DNA from: Typha latifolia
Lineage: Eukaryota > Streptophyta > Magnoliopsida > Poales > Typhaceae
NCBI GenBank assembly: GCA_019914945.1
Contig: CM034104.1
Location: 6,388,501 to 6,452,500 of the forward strand
Reading direction: 5' to 3'
DNA: 64,000 bases
Position numbers and translations under genes: made by a program. The notes under the pieces were generated by a model, which saw nothing but the letters and a program-made list of their open reading frames with translations, was not told where the DNA came from and did no database searches. Numbering within the stretch: position 1 is the stretch's first letter; each line of letters begins with the position of its first letter. Below, piece by piece: positions 57,619 through 64,000 of this stretch.

Positions 57619-60420
57619 GCCTTAGACTCAGGCTTGCCGGAGCTGAGCCGTCCACGTGAGGCTGGCCGCTGGATGGCCACCAGCGGCCAGGCCCTCCCCC
57701 GCCGGCCTGGGTCCGCAATCCCCTCCCTTACCTTCTCTCTTTCTTCTCTTCCTCTTCTCTTCTTCTGCTTCTTCTTCTTTCTTATTTCTTCTTATTTCTT
57801 CTTTCTTCTTCCTTTCTTCTCCCTCAGCTTCTCCTCCTCCTCTTTCCGCATAGTGCTGTGCTCGGCCCAACACTGTAGCAGAGCATTGGTGGCATTGTTT
57901 ATTTATTTATTTGTTTGTTTTATTTTAATGTTCTTTATTTATTTAGTTAGGTATTGCTTTCTTAATTAATGTAGATAACTTATTTAGACATTAATTATTT
58001 TAATAATAATGTATATTCTTCAACATGATTATTTTTAATTATAATTAATTAATTAGTGATTAATTAGGTTATAAACTATTACACATAAATATAGGTAATA
58101 CTTATATTTATTTATTTATTTACTTATATGTCTATTAGATTAATAGATAGATTTATAAATTATAATTATTAGATTTATATTCTAATATTCTTATGATATA
58201 CATTTTAAATAATTCTATTACTTTATTATATATTATTATTCTGCAACAAATAAAATACTAGGTTTATTTAGTTATTTATTTATTATTTTATCGAGTAAAG
58301 ACTGCATAGTTCCTAATTAATCAAGATAGAGTATAAATTATAAAATTAATTATAATTAGACCTTATCTATATTTTTAGTTATTTAGCCTTTTATTTTATT
58401 TTATAATTATATATTTAGAAATATTCTTATATAAAATGAAACATCCCTCTTCTCCTTATACTATAATTAGCATTTTATGATAATAGTATAATTATAGTAT
58501 TTGAATTGTATCCATAATATAGATCTGGTTATATAATCAAAAATAAAATAAGTGATTCTAAACCTAATAAACGTTTATATTTTACTTGAATTAATTCTAA
58601 TTAGATAAATGACTAACTTCATGCTACTTAAATATTTTCAGATCCCGAATGAGTGTCATTCGGTTGATGGGTGGATGTAAGGGATACATGGTTTGCGTCT
58701 TCTGATTAGTGTGAGTGGTCTTATCCCCTATACACATTTATCAAATTAGGATATATTATATAGTATGTACATGCATATTTTGGCCTCCAGCATGATTATA
58801 TAACTTTATGTAGAGATGATTTCAGTCAAGCATATTTTATCATACATTTGATTAGGCTGATCTAGGATATGAGTATGATAAATAGAGATGATTAGATATG
58901 ACTATACTATTATAATTTTATGTCCAGTTGATCTGTAGCATGAATATGCATGTGATAGATTAGCATGAGTATGCATGTGTTGACTATATGATTGTAGACT
59001 ACATAGTATCATTTTTCTCTTGATTTCTGTTCCACCTAAATTCATGTTATGCATTGACTTGTTATCGTATTGGATATATGCATATGATCTGACATTTAGA
59101 AGGAAAATATGAAATGTGATTAATTGGATAGTTGATAGAAAGCGTGATGATACCCTAGTGGGCGCGAGGGTTAGGGTGTGCTTGGAGATGATTGATCGCT
59201 CGACATAGTCGCGATCCTATTGGCTTTACGTCCGAGGTCGTTAGTCTGTGTGCGTAGCAGATATTCGAACACATGTTATTTGCTAGGGCATATGTGGCGA
59301 GTTATTCCCACGAGGTTTCTATCAGCTAGGAGGGTACCCGGTTTGGATGAATGTTGATACCCTTGCGAGTGGCGGGGTATGGTTATATTTGAGATACTTT
59401 TGCAGGTGCGAAGTATGCTTTGAGCCTTCAGATATGATGTTGAGACTAGGTACCGATGTTGACTTGTGCATAGTGGTCTAGTATGATGATAACATATAGA
59501 GCTGACATTGATGACTGAGATGTTGAGAAATGCATATGATTTCATTATCATCTGATTACTTGATTTTCGAGTGGTCAATATACATCATATATGGTTGCAT
59601 TTGATATTATAGCATGGTCATGGTTAGAATGCATCATATTCATATTTGAGAGAGAGAGAGTTATGATGATACTATGACATGAATTTTTGTTTATAAATTG
59701 TCAAGGATTATATACTTTTATCAATTATGACATATTATCTACTTTTCATTTATATATTATTGAGAATACATTAATATACTCATTCATGACATGATGCTCT
59801 TTTTGATTCATATTATCCAGTACATGATTTACTCTTTATTTGGCATCACTGATTCGAGGTAAGGTCTATTCACTAAGCCTTTTGCTCATGACTCTTTTTA
59901 TTTCTTTTCTAACTCTCTTAGATATATGGTACGTGATAGCGACTTGAGATATCCCGAGAATATATTTTAGATTGATGAGGTGAGCTATATATGCGAGATG
60001 GTATAGATGATAATTTGTATAAAAATTGAGTTGTATCGTTGTTTGTTATATTTGTACTTTATTGTATCAGACGATGATTTGTATAGTATCTGTCAGATTA
60101 TAGTGTACTCGTGTATCAGTTATTTAGTTATATCTTGATGGTTTGTCGTGGCCTGTGTGGGTCTAGCTAGATTATGTAGTGGTCTAGTGCATATTATTGT
60201 GAACTTAAATATTCATTTATTAACATGTTTATTTAGTTGATAGTATGATTTATTTGGTGTTGGATTGTGTGAGTATAGATATATTAGCATGTATTATTTC
60301 ATGATGTCTTGTATATATATGCACAGGAGTGTATCTGTGCGTGACGAGCCCTGCCCGACCTGTCGCGTGCCTTGTGGGCGCGTGGGCGTGCACGTGCCCG
60401 TGCTAGGCGGGGGAGTTTCA
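57268..60420 (+). mobile_element. Near-complete LARD-like LTR (3.15 kb)
   Basis: The most complete LTR of the family: GC-rich start (57268-57400), CT-rich stretch with a (CT)n run at 57571-57612, AT-rich centre (57900-58620), then the 3' half ending CTAGGCGGGGGAGTTTCA at 60420. Lacks only about the first 40 bases. The 231-codon open frame at 57274-57969 is Ser/Leu/Pro/Phe low complexity from the CT-rich strand and matches nothing. No primer site can be recognised after 60420. Confidence 0.7.
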
Positions 60421-61514
60421 ATTTTTATGTATAAATATTATTTTACTAAACATCATTTGATCCTACTGTTCTTGTAATCAACATTTTTTCCTTTATTTTA
60501 TGAAAAAAGGTTATGTATGTTTACTTGTTCTATTCCTATTTTTTTAGATATCTGATTTGAATATTATAAATTGGCTGCCTAAGTATAAAGTATATAGTTG
60601 AACATTATTATTTTGGGAGCAAAATGACAGTAAAGTGGAGCATCAATAAGAACATTGAACATGTTTAGATATGTTCTAATGATTGATATCATAAATCCAT
60701 TCATCATCTCTTTTAGTGTGTTGTCTATATAAACTCTTCAACATAATAATATAACAAATTTATACAAGGTCAAGCATTAGTATCACATGGAAACCTCCTG
60801 TACCAGCTTATACAGATGCTTCATTCATTCTTCATATGTGGTTCCAAAAATGTCAGCAGAAAATCTTCAATTTGAGTTGTAAGACTAAATTTAGCTCACA
60901 ACTATAACTTGGACTCCTTTCTGTGCAACCGTCCATATCTTATTGCTCTTATGTTGTTCTTGCATAAGATATGACAAACGTGTATATATTATTTAGTTTT
61001 GACATTATCATGTTTAGTGTCAAGAGAGAGAATTTTATACATTTATCATACTAATCTATAGTATTGGAAAGATAAAATTTTCTTGCTAGTTGTTGGCTCC
61101 TTGAGCAATTTTTTTGTACAAATGCTGACACTGGATTAAGATCAGAGATTGGTATGTAATATTGAGTTACTTTCTTGACTTTGATAATCACTTTATACTT
61201 GTAATATTTGATAGTTTAAAAAAAAACTAATAACCAATATGTCTAAGGCCACTTGTGGGTTTATAATCATTTAAGCTTTTAAGTCCAATAGCGCTTGCGA
61301 CCTTAAAACCACAATGTTTAATATTTGGTCCATTTAAATGAGCACCGTCAAAGTTAGAAAGCATTTTAATTTATTTACTTTTACGTATTATTTATTTCTC
61401 TCCTAAATTATTATTAATTATTATTTTTTATATCACATTAAAAATAATTATTATACTATAGTACAGTCATAAATAAATATTATAATTTTTTAGCCTAATT
61501 TAAATTATCTACCA
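60421..61514. other. Unassigned AT-rich stretch
   Basis: About 1.1 kb with no coding motif, LTR end or TIR that I can identify. Confidence 0.6.
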
Positions 61515-62073
61515 AGGAAGTTTGGGAGCAATTGGCATCTAGCTAGGAGTGGGGACTAAAGTGGTCGAGCAAGCCTACACTCGATTAGATAACCACGGTG
61601 TGGAGCGAGGATGCTAGAGCAAATGAGGAATCCTTGGCACTTATTGCGTCCTCCCTATGGCTAATGTGGAAACAACGCAACGCCAAGGTGTTTAAGGGCA
61701 AGGTGGACCACCCTGGAGCAGTTGCTAGACGTGCTGTGCAACTGACGAAGGAGTATGCCAAGTAAAGGAGAACAACAAGTAGAAAGGAGAGGACCGACAG
61801 TACTCGGTGGGTGCAGCCCGCTCCAGGATGGGTAAAGGTCAATGTGGATGGAGCCTATTCCGAAGGAGACCATCAAAGTGGAGGGCGGCGCTCAAAATAG
61901 CGGACGGGGCCTTGCTAATGACAGCATGGGGGCCGAGTGCAAGTAGTTCGCCGCTGGAGGTGGAGACGCGAGCCTTCAGACTTGGCCTGCGGATCGCGGC
62001 GTGGTACAGCAAGGTTGAAGTGGAGTCCGACTCACTCGAGTTAGTCAGAATTTTGAAAGCAGAGGTCAGTTGA
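61515..62073 (+). pseudogene. LINE-type (non-LTR) RNase H fragment
   Basis: + strand: EVWEQLAS, then SLWLMWKQRNAKVFKGKV near 61655 (the WxxWKxRN linker of plant LINE polyproteins), a stop, then RWVQPAPGWVKVNVDGAYSE near 61805-61865 (DGAY holds the first RNase H Asp). After a frameshift near 61890-61900: SSSPLEVETRAFRLGLRIAA and VEVESDSLELVRIL near 62015. The E and second D of the RVT_3-type RNase H are there. The rest of the LINE is absent. Confidence 0.8.
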
Positions 62074-62189
62074 TTATTAAGGGCTTAGTTACTAGTGCAA
62101 GGGGTTACTCGGTTCTTTTATAAACCATGGTATTTTGCATGTGCGGAGAGAAGGGAGCCGCCCGATTGGGCAGCTAAACGAGGTAGAAA

Positions 62190-64000
62190 TAGACCTGATC
62201 ATTGGGCCCAGCCCGCCCGTGCCCGGCCCGACTTGGCCCGGTTTGGACCGGGCTAAGCCCGGCCTGGCCCGGGCCCGAACTACCTACGGGCAGTACGGGC
62301 CAATCCTTTGCCCGTCCGACCCGGCCCGAAAGCCCGTCCGTTCGGCCCGGCCCGAAAGCCCGTCCGTTCGGCCCGGCCCGAAAGCCCGTCCGTTCGACCC
62401 GCCCGTTCGGCCCGCCCGCCCATTAGGCCTGTCCATTCGGCCCTCTGCTACAGTAAAAAAAAACGGGAAATTTTATACACTGTACTGTTTTATAATTTTT
62501 TTAGCCCATCTCTCCCATCAGCCCAAAGTACAAGTATTCTTTAAATTTTTTAGCCCATCTCCCATCACATATCAGCCCAAGTACTATTTAATTTTTTTAA
62601 TATATTTTTTTAAACACAGAAGAATAAAAATATATTTAAAAAATATATGTAACGGTAAAAAAATATTCTAAAAATAGCTAAAAAATTCATAAAATTAGAA
62701 AAATAGGACCTCTACTTTTTTTTTACTATTTTACCCTTTTAACATAAATAAACAACTAGTTTATAGGGGTATTTTGGTAATTTTAACGTTTTTCATGCTT
62801 ATAAATAGATGATAAATTTTCTAAATTCATCACACATTTTCAAATTCGCTAATCTCTCAAGTTCTTTCCAAATTAAAGGTTTCGACAAATATGGATTCCT
62901 TTGATGATCATACAGAATCTCAATTGGAGGGCGGAGATTCAATTAATCCTACACCCGCATCTCAAACTCAACCTGATCTGGAAACTCTGGCTTCGGCTTC
63001 ATCAACAAGCAGTTCTAAGATATTAAAGTCCGAAGTTTGGAAGTATTTCAAAAGGATTGAAACGAAAGATGGCCAAGGTAATGTTATAGATTATAGAGCT
63101 AAATGTCTTCAATGTAATCATGATTTTTCTGCATTAACTAAGAATGGCACTACTCACCTAATGAGGCATATTAAAGATAAGCATAAAAAAGGTCAACTTG
63201 ATATTAGTCAAATGTTGCTTAATCAAGGTGCTTCCAGAAATATTTCTAATTTTCAATGGAATTATGAAAATGCTCGTAAAGAAATAGTTAAATATATTAT
63301 TCGTAGAAATAAACCTTTTGTTATTGGTGATGATCCGGAACTTGAAGGTTGTTTACAAAGAGGTTTTAATCTGGCTTTTAAAAGAATTTCTCATCATACA
63401 ATTAGAAGAGATATTTTAAAATATTTTGCTGAAGAAAAAGAAAAATTAATTTTAGATTTTGAAAAATTAAAATCTAGAATTTTTTTACTAGTGATATTTG
63501 GACTTCATGCCAACGTTGGTCTTTTATGTGTATAACCGCACATTTTATTGATGATAATTGGAAAATGCAAAAACGAATAATTTTTTTTCGAAAGCTTGAT
63601 GAGAGTCATACTGGTGAATATCTTTCTCGTACTTTTATTCAAGAGTTAACAAGTTATAATATCCAAAATAAGATTTTTTTTCTCTCACTCTTGATAATGC
63701 ATCTAATAATAATTCCACAATTTCTAATCTTCGATGTTTTCTTCCTTTACTTTGTAACGGTGAATTATTACATAATAGATGCATGTGTCATATTATAAAT
63801 TTAATTGTACAAAGTGGTTTAAAAGAAATTGCTGAGCTAATTCATAAAATTAGAGAAATTATACATCATATTATTTTTAATAATAAAAGAGCTAGAACAT
63901 TTGCAAATATGTGTAAAAGATGTGGATTAAAAGCTAAAAAACTTCAATTGGATGTACAACATAGATGGAACTCTACTAATGAAATGTTAGAATTAGTACT
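62190..64000 (+). mobile_element. hAT element, left end and transposase, runs off the window
   Basis: The left end is probably TAGACCTGATCATTGGGCC at 62190, followed by the GGCCCG arrays typical of one plant hAT group (62210-62450), a leader, then the transposase from 62891. The right end is outside the window, so target duplication and completeness cannot be tested. The GGCC-rich sequence at 40252-40662 looks like a short derivative of the same family. The Pro/Arg-rich frame 62135-62671 crosses the terminal arrays and is not a gene. Confidence 0.75.
62891..64000 (+). pseudogene. BED zinc-finger hAT transposase, frameshifted
   Basis: The ATG at 62891 opens 214 codons. A Ser/Thr-rich N-terminus is followed by a BED finger, residues about 46-100 (EVWKYFKR...; C72, C75, H93 or H89, H98), then IVKYIIRRNKPFVIGDDPEL and the IRRDILKYF helix. 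Near 63481-63487 a T-run frameshift occurs, and the RNase H-like core continues in the next frame (TSDIWTSCQRWSFMCITAHF; the SDxW Asp is the first catalytic residue). A second T-run frameshift near 63674-63681 moves the frame again (LDNASNN, then CHIINLIVQSGLKEI near 63790, VQHRWNST near 63957). The C-terminal dimerisation domain is beyond the window. By family knowledge it would bind its TIRs and cut and paste; here it is broken unless the T-runs are sequencing errors. Confidence 0.83.

Noticed and set aside
57274..57969. 231-codon open frame on the + strand
   Set aside because: Lies in the CT-rich part of a LARD-like LTR; the product is Ser/Leu/Phe/Pro low complexity and matches no family. 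Other frames and the other strand are also open here.
50064..60425. Possible target duplication ATTTC / ATTTT around the whole copy C to 60420 block
   Set aside because: Only 4 of 5 bases match in AT-rich DNA, and the flank after 60420 does not continue the gypsy pol fragment that ends at 50068.
62135..62671. 178-codon Pro/Arg-rich frame
   Set aside because: Reads across the GGCCCG terminal arrays of the hAT element, upstream of its real transposase start.

Overview
This window is nuclear DNA of a flowering plant with a repeat-rich genome. It holds one intact protein-coding gene, a nine-exon WD40 gene of the LEC14B / DCAF11 type on the + strand (coding exons 9344-35519). Nearly everything else is transposable-element sequence in several nested layers: Ty1/copia and Ty3/gypsy pol remnants, solo LTRs, non-coding LTR elements, hAT-type MITEs, a LINE fragment and a BED-finger hAT transposase. 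I cannot name the species. Nothing bacterial, viral or organellar is visible, and I see no CRISPR array or rRNA/tRNA gene.

Layout. 1-2895: end of a large LTR element with no coding sequence (called LARD-like here) and the start of its 3' LTR. 2896-5040: copia gag-protease remnant with part of its LTR. 5041-7812: gypsy protease/RT piece, an LTR-like repeat and a decayed gypsy gag. 7813-9343: upstream and leader region of the WD40 gene, with a long GA microsatellite. 9344-35519: the WD40 gene. Its 1.4 kb of coding sequence is spread over 26 kb. Intron 3 holds a hAT MITE. Intron 5 (14.7 kb) holds an old minus-strand gypsy pol cut by two solo LTRs; one of these contains a complete 7.3 kb chromodomain gypsy element and the other contains a hAT MITE. 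Intron 6 holds a second kind of hAT-like MITE. 35520-40982: possible TIR element, two hAT MITEs inserted side by side, a minus-strand gypsy LTR and a GGCC-rich hAT derivative. 40983-60420: cluster of LARD-like copies, one with its LTRs in inverted orientation, with gypsy fragments and another solo LTR nested in it. 61515-62073: LINE RNase H fragment. 62190 to the window end: hAT element with a frameshifted BED zinc-finger transposase.

Functionally only the WD40 gene is a working cellular gene: a predicted substrate receptor for a CUL4-DDB1 ubiquitin ligase, with a DWD box. All eight of its introns keep GT-AG borders and the joined frame gives 469 residues, so the insertions have not broken it. 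The most distinctive mobile sequence is the LARD-like family: LTRs of about 3.2 kb, a tRNA-Met-like primer site, a polypurine tract, and an internal region with no coding capacity and an extreme shortage of C on its sense strand. The target-site duplications let the relative order of many insertions be read directly.
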